DNA of 64,000 bases from Phoronis australis (Eukaryota; Phoronida; Phoronidae): assembly GCA_002633005.1 (NCBI GenBank), contig NMRA01000002.1, forward strand, positions 134,804 to 198,803, in the 5' to 3' direction. Numbering within the stretch: the stretch's first letter is position 1; every line of letters begins with the position of its first letter. The notes under the pieces are model-generated. The model was not told where the DNA came from and did not search any database. It saw only the letters and a program-made list of their open reading frames with translations. Of this stretch, positions 13,301 to 23,438 are shown in pieces. Both the position numbers and the translations under genes were made by a program.

Positions 13301-16300
13301 AACTACACATTCGAGGATACGGTATCATTTACGTGTATGTATGGTTATCGAATCATCAATGGCAGTTTTAGCATCACTTGTCAAGAAGACGGGAAGTGGA
13401 ACGGTTCTACCTTGGTGTGTGAACGCATCTCTTGTGGCACTCCAAGTCTACAGCCGAATGCAGTAGTTGACGTCAACAACACGTGGGTTGGAGATATTGC
13501 TCACTTTGCATGTAAACCAGGCTTTGAACCGTCGGGAGGAAATTCTTCGAGAACTTGCGGAGTAGAAGGACAGTGGAATGGAACTGATCTGCTATGCGCA
13601 AGTATGCAAAGCATGCCGAAACAGTATACTGAAATTATCTAACGCTTCGTTCTGAAACAATATCGAGGCCGTCATATCTATAAACAGAGGTTCTTGCGTG
13701 TTCGAGTGACCATTTCTTAATTCGAACACAAATAGTTTTCGTGTCCTTGTCTGATGCATCGCCCCACACGGGGAGGCAGTAATCTTTGTGAGGTTGAATG
13801 GTGGCATTGAAAATGGTTTTCAATATTAATCTGTTTACAAATTTATTGATGCATTTCAATACGCCAATTTACTTAGACACCTTTTTCGATATATAATCAA
13901 CGCGATGAGAGAATTTAAGATTTTGATCATATATTAGTCCCAGATATTTAAAGGAACTCATGCTCTCAATTGGACTTCCAGCCATACTTAATGACAGGAT
14001 TTAGATTAAAAGTCTTTGGTACGTGCCAAACAGAAGAGTTTTAAATTTTGACACATTTAAGAATAAATTATTGGATACAAGCCAGTCTTAAATGATTGCT
14101 AAATCACAACTGAGATTTCTCTGGATTTCAGAGGAGGTTCGGCCTGCGGACAATATTGCAGTGTCGTCGGCATACAAAACCATCTTAGAATTCTGGGTCA
14201 TTGAGGGGAGATCATTGACAAAGATGCAAAATGGCAAGGGCCCAAGTATTGACCCAAGAGGGACACCTGTTTTAACAGTTTTGAGGTTAGAGATATCTTT
14301 GCATGCCGACACGGGTAGCTTGAGTTCTGTTATCAAGATACTCATGAAACCATTTGGCTTCGACAGCGACGACCCCATAGGCTTTAAACTTCTTCAACAA
14401 GATAGTGTGGTCGACAGTGTCAACTGCCGTCTTTAGATCAATAAAAACAGCACGTGTCAAAAATCCTTGGTCCATATTTCTATAAACATGGTCAGTGATG
14501 TCAATGTTAGTGGTTTGAATGGAGTGGTCGGAAACCAGACTGGTAAGTTGGAAGTAAGAATGAAGTTGTTTGTGAACCTATTTTTCTAGGATTTTTAATC
14601 TAGATGACAGAATTGAAATGAGACTGTAAATTTTTAAGCATGATTTGTCACCGTTTTTAAAAAGTTGTGTTACAACGGCCGATTTCCGCTCTGATGGTAT
14701 GGTTGATGTTTTCAACGATAAATTCATCAGTGACGTAATGGAATGAAAGATTGTCTCAGCAGATACTGTAAGCATTTATACCGTCAGTTCCAGTAGTAGA
14801 ATTGTCATCCATGGATTTGGGTTGCTGGCAAACAAAATTAGCGTAAACCTCATGAAATTTAAAAACTATCTCATCGCTGACCTGGAGTGTGTTAAATGAT
14901 TAGTAGTAAAGTATTTAAAACGTATTTAAATAGTTCGTGAAAATTACTCATGAGTAGGTTTTTGAACTTTGAAATTCGGACAAGAAATGTGATTTTGTTA
15001 CCTAAAAGTAGAACTAGTGTCCAGCCAGTACCCTGTTTCATTGATTCTACATGAAATTTTAAAATGAAGCGTCAAAATTATGTGAAAAACAGTGAGCGCT
15101 TGCAACCGGTTTACAAAGGTTCCGCACCCAAAGGTAATATTTCAATCTAAATACTTTTTTGAAACCCTTGTGCTATGTACTTAATGATTTTTTTGTTTCC
15201 AAGAAGAATAAATAATGTTGTTGTTTGAACCACTTATTGTTTTTGTTGTTTCTTTGGCAATAGTCACTTACAGAGGACCCGGATTTTGATAACCAGTTTA
15301 ATTCCCGTTAGTCAATGGAGAAAACTGGTTCTCAAAAGGCGGAACCTTTGTAATACACTGATACCCTTTACTAAGCAGATGATTTGACAAGAACTTCATT
15401 TTCAAATCATTTAAAACTTTGTAGGTTGTGTCTGTCCAGCAATAACAGATATTCCAAACTCGATGGTTTTCAACAATTTTCTGAAAATTCTTTCCAATAT
15501 GACAGCAAACACCGACCACGTGGAACAAAAGTTCGTCTTGGGAACAATTATTTTTGTTAAATGCATGCCACGGCAATATAAGAATTCAGGTTCAAAATAT
15601 AGCTTTGGGTGCATCCCCCCACCCCATCCCCATTCTGATACCTCATTTTGGAGCTAAAAATATCCAAAGATTGACTAGCACACCTGTGACAAAGGCTACA
15701 ACGATACATTTACAGCAACTTTCCTGCTGATGGACTGCAATGACCAAATTGATCTTTCTTACAGCAGGAAATTGGTTGGAATGGAGCGCTTTAACAGACT
15801 GCAGTGCCACCTGTGGGAAAGGGATGAGAGTGTCTAGGAGGCAATGTTCTTTTCAAGGCGAAATCACAAATTTGACTCGTTGCCCGGGATACCATTCCAC
15901 ATTCATCGCTTGCAAAGCTCCGATTAGCTGCACTATCGTAGAAGAGCAGAAAAAAGGTACGGACGAATAATGCGTGGAGAGAGGTCCGGGCTTGATACAG
16001 AACTTAATTCATCCGTAAAATATACTAAAATTTGCGCATATATTAGGCTTACCAGAAAACTAACTTAAAAGTCCTTACTCGTGCTCTCTGAAAATGGGTC
16101 TAAACAATACTCCGGTGGTGATATGATGTTTTGATACTTAACACAATGTCAGAGCTGGGCACCTTTAATCGAAAGAATGCGGTGTCATCGAGAGGGCTCC
16201 TATAATGTTGAAAAGCAAAATCGACGTTTATAAGCATGAAGTACTGATTGTGTTTATTCTGTCATCATGATGTGTCATAGATCCGTAATCTGCGAAATGG

Positions 16301-17693
16301 ATAACTGCAATGTAGCAAGCCAACGTATGCTTATTTCACACATGGCTTCTTAAAAGTGTGTGGGGCTAGCTACTGAATTTACCAGGGAGCTCAAGAACGG
16401 CCCATATTTTATGATCTGCTAACTTGAGAGTCCAAACTTAAAGGGTTGGATCAGTTGCGACATTGGGGGCTCACTCATATTGACAAGGTGCCTGCAGGCG
16501 GGTACCGAAAATTGCGGGTAGGAAGTACTTTTTCACCAAGCTTTTTAGGACCCGCGCGGGGTCCAATATGCCCCTAAATTTCCATTTCGTCCCCGTAAAA
16601 GGCCCACTGCATTGGCCTCAGCCACACAAAAGGCACACTAGCTGTCTTCTTATAGAAAAACTACCCGCAAAATGGGTGGGAATTAGCAGACCTGGCATCC
16701 GCAATAGGGAGTCTCATAGCAATTTTGTTGGTATACGCTTGTGAACACCTTGTCAATGTGAGTGACCCCCGAGTTATCGACCTACGCGACATTGGTTTCT
16801 TGAGAGAAAATCCGCAACGTGCTGAACTTGTACCTAGCAAACTTTCTTCATGGAGTATTATTCTTCCAGGACAAGAATTTTTTTTCCGTCACGGGTATGT
16901 GAACTTAGTAGAGTCGCGATCCACGTGGTATTGGTTCTGGTCAGTCATCGTCGTCAGCGGCATGTTCATGTTTCTTTGGTACAGCAGAGATTTGTATCTC
17001 CAGGAGGGTTTGCGAATAAGGAAACTTGCGACTCGAGAGTTTGACTACATCATCTTGCGTATAGCTGCGATGATGATGGGTGATAAAAAACTACAGCAGA
17101 CTACACTGAAGTGCACCAAGGCTATCGATCGTAAGCAGCTTTCCGAGTATTACAAGTACGTCAGTAGGCAACTGAATAAGAGCGCGACTCTTCGTGGAAG
17201 TATCTTTCGGTCCGTGAGCGACGTGCGCCGTTCGCAGCCGCTGGTAAAAATTAAAGTTTTCTTAGATACTGAGACGCCCTCGGTGACGCCCGGTCCTCCA
17301 AAAATTTCACCTTTTCCCACCTCGTTTGAGAACTTATTTAGAGCTGCCCTCGAAGAAACTACAGACGCAGATAACTTGGACAATTTTATGAGAACTTGCC
17401 GTCCGCCTGTGCGGTCAGGAACTTCTTCGGCTAAAGCAGTCTCTCGAAACTTCCTTAGCCCACTGTCACCTGCAGTCACCTCACCTGCTTCGTTCAAGGC
17501 AACATTTTCTCAAATACGTGACTATAAGAGAACACAAGTGAGAAAGATTTTACCTGGTCCTTCTCTGCTCAAGATACCGCGCATCAATCAAGTGCAACCA
17601 TTAAGCCAATGTGCGTCGTCGAAAAAAGGAGAGTCTGCTAGACCTCAAACTACAAAGCCTGCATTAACTTTAACAGCTCCGGTCAACTTGTAA
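1304..17693 (+). CDS. Ig-CCP-CCP-TSP1 single-pass membrane receptor (multi-exon gene model)
   Basis: The model joins exons 1304-1373, 7748-8058, 13239-13601, 15765-15956 and 16870-17693. Every junction is phase 1 with a GT donor and AG acceptor, as is usual for shuffled extracellular modules. In order, the product has a signal peptide, one Ig domain, two Sushi/CCP modules, one thrombospondin type-1 repeat, a transmembrane helix (WSVIVVSGMFMFLW core) and a cytoplasmic tail of about 230 residues. With one base restored in the Ig exon it would be about 586 residues. The modules are typical of cell-surface recognition, adhesion or complement-like proteins; I do not recognise an orthologue and the ligand is unknown. 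A possible extra exon at 2184-2269 is listed separately. Oddities are the 1-nt deletion near 7814 and heavy transposon load in the introns. It could be a real gene with a local assembly error or a recently disabled allele. Confidence 0.7.
2184..2269 (+). CDS. Possible additional receptor exon (first half of an Ig fold)
   Basis: A strong acceptor (long T-rich tract then CAG) is followed by an open stretch reading RDTATFNCYLLGDWYR, which resembles the B-strand Cys and C-strand Trp of an Ig domain, and ends at AGG|GTATGA. It enters in phase 1, compatible with exon 1, but leaves in phase 0, so it needs a further phase 0-to-1 exon before 7748. I could not find that exon. It may be alternative, part of a longer isoform, or a chance match. 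Confidence 0.3.
3757..4053 (+). pseudogene. THAP zinc-finger domain with an in-frame stop
   Basis: From ATG 3757 the frame reads a C2CH THAP pattern: RCVVPAC supplies the Cys pair, KWLAVV the conserved Trp, and RVCCRHFVDRDF the C-x2-H-F motif. The frame is continuous to 4053 apart from a TGA at 3832-3834. At that place THAP domains often have a basic residue, so a CGA-to-TGA CpG transition is the simple explanation. THAP domains bind DNA and form the N-terminus of several transposases. Its position inside a TTAA-flanked element indicates a transposon origin and not a host gene. Confidence 0.7.
4692..4815. repeat. GC-rich tandem duplication inside the Kolobok-like element
   Basis: Two adjacent copies of a roughly 60-bp GC-rich unit are present, each containing GGCCTGATCGGGTT, then GCGAGC or CCGAGC, an ACTG block and CCGGGATAA. 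The units differ at several positions, so the duplication is not recent. Subterminal tandem repeats are common in DNA transposons and can act as transposase binding sites, though nothing here proves that. Confidence 0.7.
7748..8058 (+). CDS. Receptor Ig-domain exon with 1-nt frameshift
   Basis: The acceptor is TTGTCTCACCAG at 7747 and the donor is C|GTAAGT at 8059. The first frame reads IVDIRLCDVE (B-strand Cys, codon 7801-7803). After the GGGG run near 7814 the reading must shift to give RVDWIFNGTR (C-strand Trp) and DNGTYTCEFDNG (F-strand D-x-G-x-Y-x-C). Cys-to-Trp spacing becomes 14 residues after one base is allowed for, normal for Ig folds. The exon is 311 nt, where a phase 1-1 exon must be a multiple of three, which independently points to one missing base. 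There are several N-glycosylation motifs. Either the assembly dropped a G or this allele is broken. Confidence 0.7.
9386..9580 (-). pseudogene. Decayed coding fragment related to 10826-11104
   Basis: The minus strand reads LHRLSWRGMIRASNVTYM, preceded by DVHN. The plus strand near 11000-11060 reads DVHNKSLHKESWRGMTRAANV. The match runs in the same reading frame and is also visible in the DNA, with about 80% of some 33 bases shared around AGCTGGCGGGG. Two copies in opposite orientation within 1.5 kb suggest fragments of an unidentified mobile-element protein. I do not recognise the family. Confidence 0.45.
10105..10202. repeat. Fold-back repeat with GGGCGGCGCA ends (copy 1)
   Basis: The copy runs from CATGGGCGGCGCA to TGCGCCGCTC, imperfect inverted ends of a short element, with a GGGGCTACAGCCCCCC centre. 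A related sequence, CATGGGCGGCGCACCA followed by GGGTTATAGCCCC, lies at 44220-44290. It is a short MITE-like family. Confidence 0.55.
10826..11104 (+). pseudogene. Decayed coding fragment with one internal stop, family unknown
   Basis: One frame is open for about 90 codons except for a TAA, giving YVIRVFVVADSSLLDA, stop, then FLENKIQPKDVHNK and SWRGMTRAANVISEACREKY. The composition is protein-like and part of it is shared with the inverted fragment at 9386-9580. I see no catalytic motif that names it. It is probably a relic of a transposable element. Confidence 0.4.
12433..12608 (+). repeat. Dispersed repeat family A, copy 1
   Basis: This 176-bp sequence matches the reverse complement of 46995-47144 along its length. 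Shared blocks in order are CCCTAAAATTCTCC, AATGTCTGACGGGCAAAATCC (GACAGG in the other copy) and GCTAATACTGTGCCCTG. The outer ends resemble the CAGTGGCGGAT type of terminus. It has no coding capacity and is probably a MITE or SINE-like family. Confidence 0.7.
13239..13601 (+). CDS. Receptor exon with two Sushi/CCP modules
   Basis: Acceptor CTTGTCACCAG, donor A|GTATGC, 363 nt, phase 1 at both ends. Module one starts at SCRAPVV and includes VSFTCMYGY, ITCQEDGKWNG and the closing LVCE. Module two starts at ISCGTPSL and includes AHFACKPGFEPSG, RTCGVEGQWNGT and LLCA. Each has the four Cys and the conserved Trp of a complement control protein module, with the usual G-x-W before the last Cys. Encoding two modules in one exon is less usual than one each. 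CCP modules mediate protein binding in complement regulators and adhesion receptors. Several N-x-S/T sites fit an extracellular location. Confidence 0.9.
13602..15764 (+). other. Receptor intron between CCP and TSP1 exons
   Basis: This is a 2.2-kb intron. Its first 1.2 kb is an antisense LINE relic that begins within a few tens of bases of the CCP exon donor. The rest is AT-rich with no recognisable element. Confidence 0.5.
13605..14840 (-). mobile_element. Non-LTR retrotransposon (LINE) reverse transcriptase remnant
   Basis: On the minus strand, from high to low coordinates: KSAVVTQLFKNGDKS and ISILSSRLKILEK (fingers, near 14690-14580), AVFIDLKTAVDTVDHTILL (catalytic block A, near 14450), GVPLGSILGPLPFCIFVNDL and VLYADDTAILSA (the YADD catalytic motif, near 14170), then TIQPHKDYCLPVWGDA (near 13780). 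These blocks are diagnostic of LINE reverse transcriptases of the jockey/CR1/L2 type. They fall in different frames and include stops, so the copy is dead. The endonuclease domain is missing, consistent with 5' truncation. It lies antisense in the receptor intron. Confidence 0.85.
15765..15956 (+). CDS. Receptor thrombospondin type-1 repeat exon
   Basis: Acceptor TTTCTTACAG, donor G|GTACGG, 192 nt, phase 1-1. The sequence GNWLEWSALTDCSATCGKGM, then RVSRRQC, RCPGYHSTFIACKAPISC, has the W-x2-W-S motif, the CSxTCGxG core, the R-layer arginines and six Cys of a TSP1 repeat. The first Trp motif carries C- or O-linked sugar in many relatives. The domain sits between the Sushi modules and the membrane, as a stalk module. 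Confidence 0.9.
15957..16869 (+). other. Receptor intron before the transmembrane exon
   Basis: This 0.9-kb intron contains one copy of a dispersed repeat at 16464-16575. The coding frame of the next exon remains open upstream to about 16680 and includes a second hydrophobic stretch, but the better acceptor and topology place the exon start at 16870. Confidence 0.5.
16464..16575 (+). repeat. Dispersed repeat family B, copy 1
   Basis: This copy shares an ordered series of blocks with 21700-21823: GGGGGCTCACTCATATTGA, an AAATTGCGGG segment followed by AGG, a CTTTTTCACCAAG block, then a GCGGGG..CGTG/CGCG core and CAATATGCCCC. It is non-coding; the element class is unknown. Confidence 0.55.
16870..17693 (+). 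CDS. Receptor final exon: transmembrane helix and cytoplasmic tail
   Basis: The acceptor TTATTCTTCCAG at 16869 enters in phase 1, matching the TSP1 exon. The exon encodes a short stalk (QEFFFRHGYVNLVESRS), a helix (WYWFWSVIVVSGMFMFLWY) with a basic following segment, then about 230 residues to the TAA at 17691. The tail is Ser/Thr/Pro-rich with proline-directed sites (SPLSP, TPGPP, ISPFP), basic patches and a DYIIL sequence that matches the loose YxxL pattern of ITIM-like motifs. I recognise no folded domain in it. The topology is extracellular N-terminus, cytosolic C-terminus. Confidence 0.75.
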
Positions 17694-20274
17694 CAGCTTT
17701 CTACATATCTAAGACGCACAAAGCTGTCATATAAACTTCCTACCAGCAATGACGTCAAAAAACGTCATTTTTAAAAAGGAGGTTAGAAGCTACTAGTAGT
17801 CTAAATACAGTACTTGTACGTTATTATTGACTGAAGACAATCGCTTGTAGCCTATGTCCGTCATCAGTGTCAATGTGTCCGTCATCAGTGTCAGTATTCA
17901 TTTGATTTTTAATCTGTCTTCATATTGACGTCTCCCGGTCATTGCCACTGTTTCCGCGAATCCCATCATTCTGTTAACCTTGACACCACTCTATTCAGTC
18001 TCGAGTCCCGCCGGGGTAATCCGGTCTCATCAAGTTCCCCTGTTCCCCCCGGGCATCATCCATTTTCTGGAACCATCTATGAAATCGTCACGGCAGCAAC
18101 GTTTTGCGGCAATTTGTGTTTCGAACGTCTGCTCGGCAAACTGCCGCAGTTTGAGGATTGCCACAGTTTGCGCAGTTACGACAGTTAACGATCTTAAAGA
18201 GTGCTATTTTATAGTTAATTATAGTTTTGTGATTTGTTATACTTAATTGTAATGAATTATAAATTTACTTAAATGCTAATTACTCCCAAAACAGTTGGCT
18301 TCTTTCTGCCTAAACTTCCTCCTCAGGACAAACCAAGGATTTTAGTCCACTGAGTCGGTTATGTTGACAAAATACAGGCTTTACCGAGATCAGAGCATGA
18401 GTACTGAAAGTTTCAGTATTTCTGTAAATATAAATGGACTCGGGTTCCCCTAGAGAGCTGTTATAACTGGTGACCTCTTGTGAGAGACGACGACTTGATT
18501 TTTTGAGCATTCGAAAAATTTGAATGTTGATGGGAGTACTAGCTGAAGAAGGGCAGTCATCTTAACCTATGTTGGTATTTGCTGCACTTTCAGTCCTGCA
18601 ATTTGGTTGCAAAATGTCCAGTTATTCTTCCATCAGGTATGTTATTCCTGCCAAAGTGTAGCATTGTTGTTGTGTCAGAAGGGCGGATTTTCAGAAAAGT
18701 TAGACCCGCTGGTGCTTAGCGTACTGTCCAGTTGGGCCACATTGGTGTCGAGAGATTCTCACAGGCCTGTTGTCTCGGTATAGCACTTCAAACATATGGA
18801 GACTGTTGAAAAAAACAACAAAAGTGAACCAGTGGCAGAGATTTGTTATTGTCAGGCGATGCAATAACTTATTTTCATGGGAGCTCTGTTTCCGTTCTTG
18901 CCCTAAACAAATATTCGTCGGGATATTTCATAGAATTCCACTGAGCGCGTGTTCTCGAACGCGTAACCACCAAGTAACTTCAACGGGTGCGCGTTTTAGG
19001 CCTAACTTTGATACTGTTGACGAATCTTTTGAATTGTAAATGTCATTGATTATTGAAATATCATGACAAATAATCGTAAAATAGGAGACTAAATATAAAA
19101 GAAAATTTTCATGCTGCTGGAGATCGGGATGGGTAACATTTTTAGCGTGCAATTGTTTTGCGAATGTCAATCTTGTTTGCCCTACATGTTCAGCAATACC
19201 CAGCTGCGGCAAATGAGCGAGCCACGTGAGGTCCCTTTTTCCTGCTTCATTTAGATCTGATAGAGGTATGCATACTTTTTAATTGTTTATTATAAAAATA
19301 TGTAGACAATAATTGGATTTAAGCCCAAAAGTGATGGAAAGCATTTTACCTGGTCGTGCTAACTACCAGAACTAAGGCAACAACAAGTCATAGACTCTAC
19401 ATAATTCGAAATGGTCAATGCATGCAGGCATGGTCTTAGTGGGACAACATTAGACATTGGAGCCAGACGGATTTAGGCGGATCAAGGCGCCACATTCCCC
19501 GATTTACAACATCCTAGATCCGCCGGTAAGTCGACTCATTGTATTTGACCGCGTTGTGACTAGAACGCACAAATCGATATAGACGATCTAAAATTTTCCC
19601 TTCTTCTCCAACCAAGATATAGTAAGAGAGAAAAACGCCGCCGGTGGCACAGGCGCTTGAGTTTATCTGTTCCTCGATCGCAAATGACGTCACTCAATAC
19701 TAAGAAAACATACGTTTCTTATATATGGTTATGAGTTATCGGGAAATTCGTACGCCTGTGGCCGGTGGCATGCTATATCGTATAATAACGGGACCCCTTT
19801 TCAGTTCGAAAGTTGTGGTTGGACCGCACTCCTTACAACATCCGGATCCGCCAGTGAAATGGTTGACATTTTCGCGGCCAATGAAGCGTTCCTCGTTATT
19901 CCAATGATTCGTTTCCACGAATTTATGATAGCGACTAAAATGCTTTTAACTTTTTTGTTTTTATAACATTTTGACATTCTGTGTCAGATTTAAGGAGCTG
20001 AGAAGATAAGAAACCCAGACACCCATCAAGAATGCCATTCAGCTAAGAACAGAAAATTTTCTGCGTGATTAATAAAACTGAGAAAAAAACCTTCAAATAT
20101 ACAATCGCTCAGTTTAGCCAAAAATGTGATCATAACAAATACTTCACAAAAATGCAGATCTATCGCTGAGTAAAGACGTTTTAGACTGCAGAAACACACT
20201 GTAAGATCTCCAGAAAACATTGCTAGAGTACAGGAGTCAGAGGGACGTTACGAAGGAACGCTACCTGGAGGTCC

Positions 20275-20600
20275 TCCACAAAGTTTTGGGAAGAATTAGG
20301 TATCAGAAATTGGAGAAGAGGTACAGACAGGGTGAAGAGAAATATACTGGTTCTAGCAAGATGGAGCTGTCCCTCATACAGTTACTGTCACTCTAGCAAG
20401 TTCCCTGGTCGTCTTATCAGCCGTAGGCGCAATCCAGAATGGGCGCCTCATTCCCCTGATCTGAACTCCCAGATATTTACTTTAAGGGATATCTTAAGGA
20501 CTACTATACAAGGACAACCCCAGGACAAATCCAGGTCTCCAGAGAAATCTAAGCTGTATCAAAGGAGGGGTGCTGCAGGCTCATGAATCACTATGCTCGG
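20275..20600 (+). pseudogene. Mariner/Tc1-like transposase fragment
   Basis: One frame reads QDGAVPHTVTVTLA (around 20360-20400), the block containing the second catalytic Asp region in mariner transposases. The neighbouring frame then reads FPGRLISRRRNPEWAPHSPDLNSQ (in family members the stretch is typically W-P-x-x-SPDLNP), followed by LRDILRTTIQGQPQ. The two blocks are normally contiguous in one protein, so there is a frameshift near 20400. The N-terminus and the first Asp region are not visible. It is a dead fragment. Confidence 0.6.
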
Positions 20601-21017
20601 AGAATCCAAGTGTGTCTAGTGCAGAACGGCTCCCATCTGTGCAAGTATCTCACTTTTACAGCACTAAAACACGGTCCCTCGATTCTTGTCGTATAATTCA
20701 CGAAAATATTTTCTATTTATCTATGCTTGTTGCGTTAAAAAATTCAAATGAGTGTTATTTTTCATTGAATTTTGGTCCTGATAAGCACTTTGCAGGGGTC
20801 ACACATCCAGTTCAAAAGGGTTATCCTGCGGAAAACCTCAGATTGCGATAGAGTTCCTTTTTCATAAAAGCTTTCAACAAATGTGTCATATTTTATCGTG
20901 TTTGCGCTAAAATGGTGAGTTCTTATCAACTGACTCTCCATAAAGGTGGGTATGTACCGAATGGTATACCCCCCCCCTCCTTCACTGACTCTTCCGGCAT
21001 CAGGCCAGACCGTAACA

Positions 21018-21180
21018 GTGGCGGATCTACGGGGGGTTCAGGGGGTTTAAACCCCCCTCGGGCCAGGACCCGAAAATTAAAAAAAAAACAAAAAACAAAA
21101 GCGTATCCAGCAAAACAAAAACGGCACCGCCAGCGTGTGTAAACCCCAAGTACACCAACTTGGAAAAAATTGAGGGGGGG
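21018..21180 (+). repeat. GTGGCGGATC-type GC-rich repeat
   Basis: The repeat begins CAGTGGCGGATCTACGGGG and GGTTTAAACCCCCC, then an A-rich tract and GGCACCGCCAGCG. The GTGGCGGAT terminus recurs in the window at 19515 and 19850 (as GATCCGCC), at 23228-23400 and in family A. These are short non-coding elements of a MITE type common in animal genomes. Confidence 0.5.
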
Positions 21181-21699
21181 GTTCACTCTGAAGATATAGT
21201 TTTTTGCATTGTGAATTGCTGAGTCTTTGTGGCTCATCGGCAAAACGCGCGGGCATTAATTGTGAGCGCGCTTCCGTCGACACTTCTGAAGTAGCCAAGC
21301 ATTTTAGATGGATTCACCGCTGAAAGAGCAGTTCTATAACTGATTTCTTTTGGTAACTAGCTTCTTTACTCTAAGATATATTTTGATTTGATTAGGGGAA
21401 ATACTGCGGTGCCGCAACCCTGATATTCAGGCGAATTGACGTGCAACGTTTTTACCTCATCTGTCATGCCGTGTCGTTCTATTACACTCCACACGTTTGT
21501 AACTGATGTATAGTAAAGTTGTCTTGCGCAATATCATACGGTGTACATGTACATGTAATATTGTGTACATGTTCATGTAATATTTTTGAAAAAAATTCTT
21601 TTTCCGAAGAATTGCTATTGTTGCGGGCGCCGTGGTCTGGTCGCGAGTCCGTTTGAAGACACACTGTGTAACAAATTATGTCTATACAAGGAATGACCA

Positions 21700-21823
21700 A
21701 GGGGGGCACTCACATTGAGAAAGTGACCGCATTCGCGAAAAGTGTACAGTACCAGAAATTGCGGGGAGGCTGTTCTTTCACAACAAAGTCTTGCGGGCCT
21801 CGTGCGATGTTCAATAGGCCTCC
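21700..21823 (+). repeat. Dispersed repeat family B, copy 2
   Basis: Counterpart of 16464-16575 in the same orientation, sharing GGGGGCACTCACATTGA, AAATTGCGGGGAGG, a CTTTCACAACAAAG block and CAATAGGCCTCC. The copies are well diverged. Confidence 0.55.
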
Positions 21824-22405
21824 TAAGGAGCCCTAGTTCCGACCTCAACACCTACCGTCGGTCTACCTGCAATAAGCACACTGCCGTCTTCCATACTGGG
21901 AATTTTGGCACAAAGGCTCACCCGATGAAACGCTCATGCCCATGGGCATTTATTTGATATTAGTACTTCGGGTTTCAAGCGTTCAGACAATGTGACGTTT
22001 ATTTCGGAAATTGCAAGAGATGCAAATAGGTCCTGGGATGCTTCGTCAAGGTTTGAAGTAGTCCATGATGAACGGATCAAATTTAGTTGCGCATGTAAGT
22101 CTTTTGAATGGACTTGGCAACCTCAAGGGTCTTATTGTCAACTGAGCTGCGAAACGAGAAGCTGATATTGTAGAGCCTTACAAGCTCATTGACACAGCAG
22201 TTGACGAAGTGCAAGCGTTGGGAACAAACATCGAAGATATCTGGGTAGAATGGTTCCAAGACGAGCAAATCATTGGATCCGATATACAAATTCCTCGGCA
22301 GTCTAGACAACAGAAGGATAGGACTAACGTATGAGTAACCACTGGGGATTAAAACTTTAGAGAGAAGCTTTCAATTCAAAAATTTTTGCATTGTACACTT
22401 TAGAT

Positions 22406-22650
22406 CTCGTGACGGACCAGGCCAGCTTGATTTGTGTAAATGTTGAGTTTCAGTGTACTTCTGGTCCCTAGGCGAACTAGTGTGCTTTGTAAAACTATTT
22501 ATCTCAGCCAGTACTGTTTGGTCCCGCGACAGATCGACTATTTTTATAGAGATAATAAGCACAGGTGTACTCTTGGTCTCGTGACGGACCAGGTCAGCTT
22601 TTTGTGTACTCTCAGTGTACATCTGGTCCCTCTGCAAACTAGTCCAGAGT
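22406..22650. repeat. Imperfect tandem duplication, period 172 bp
   Basis: CTCGTGACGGACCAGG starts at 22406 and again at 22578, each followed by a CAGCTT block, CAGTGTAC, a TCTGGTCCCT block and an ACTAGT or equivalent. The intervening sequence also contains a weaker GGTCCCGCGACAGATCGAC version, so the array may have started from a shorter unit. No coding potential. Confidence 0.65.
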
Positions 22651-23227
22651 ATCTTTTCACCACTGTGCACAGGATGTTTTGGTTTCGTGAAACTGTTTTC
22701 AGATGATTTGTTTCCTGATAGATTTGACGTTTTTCAATTGTTGTCAACGTGATTCAGCTTAATAAAGTGATACCTAATTATTTATTGTCGCTTTTAATAA
22801 TAGACTATGAGTTGAGAACATCATCGTTCGCCAGTTTTTCTCGTAACGAGACAGAACACGTTTATTTCCGGACTAACAGTACAGGTCTTCGTTCTTAAAC
22901 CACTTGAGGCTGCTGTTACGCGATCATCTGATATTCAAGTTTTTACGCCCCGTCAGTGCTCCTTAATTATGCCCTTGAATATTTGGAAATTGTCTAAACC
23001 CCTGTATACACACCTTACTTTTTCGTATACGACTTTTTGTATGCTAAAAAACGTGTGTGTAAGCAGATGTTCCAACAAAAATTTTTGCTGGTGGCGTGAC
23101 TCATACCCAGATGTGCACAATATGGTTTCACGAAACTTATGAGCCAAGTTCATGTGACGAAATGGAGAAGGGTTTTTAATTATCTTAGGAAAAACTCCAG
23201 AGACATGTTAAGTGCCAGAAACTTACC

Positions 23228-23400
23228 AGGGTGCATGGAAATTTCACTATTTGGCTACAAAAACAAAAAAAAAATATCTTACACGGGAGGGGAAACCCCC
23301 CTGCCGACCTCCCCGCGCTCGGCGCCACGCGCCTAGGATTCGACCTTGGCGGGAATCTTAACCCCCCCCCCTTGCTGAAAACGTAGATCCGCTTCTGCGT
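23228..23400 (-). repeat. GC-rich element just upstream of AK2
   Basis: Read on the minus strand it begins GCGGATCTACG, a C/G-homopolymer run and GGTTAAGATTCCCGCC, then GTTTCCCCTCCCGTG and a T-rich tract. The organisation is like that of 21018-21180. It ends about 130 bp before the AK2 start codon, so it may overlap the promoter. Confidence 0.4.
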
Positions 23401-23438
23401 AACAGCAGACGAAGCATCCAAGCTCCAGTTCACAAGTA

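Noticed and set aside
13592-13859. Overlapping short frames read as separate genes
   Set aside because: They are frame-shifted pieces of the antisense LINE.
16725-16869. Upstream extension of the last receptor exon with a second hydrophobic segment (IGSLIAILLVYAC)
   Set aside because: It is open by chance. The acceptor at 16869 is far better, enters in the required phase 1, and gives a single-pass topology; the extension would add a helix and put the tail outside the cell.
17925-18246. Two overlapping 87-88-residue open frames after the receptor gene
   Set aside because: They have no domain or homologous motif and sit in the likely 3' UTR; composition alone does not support coding.
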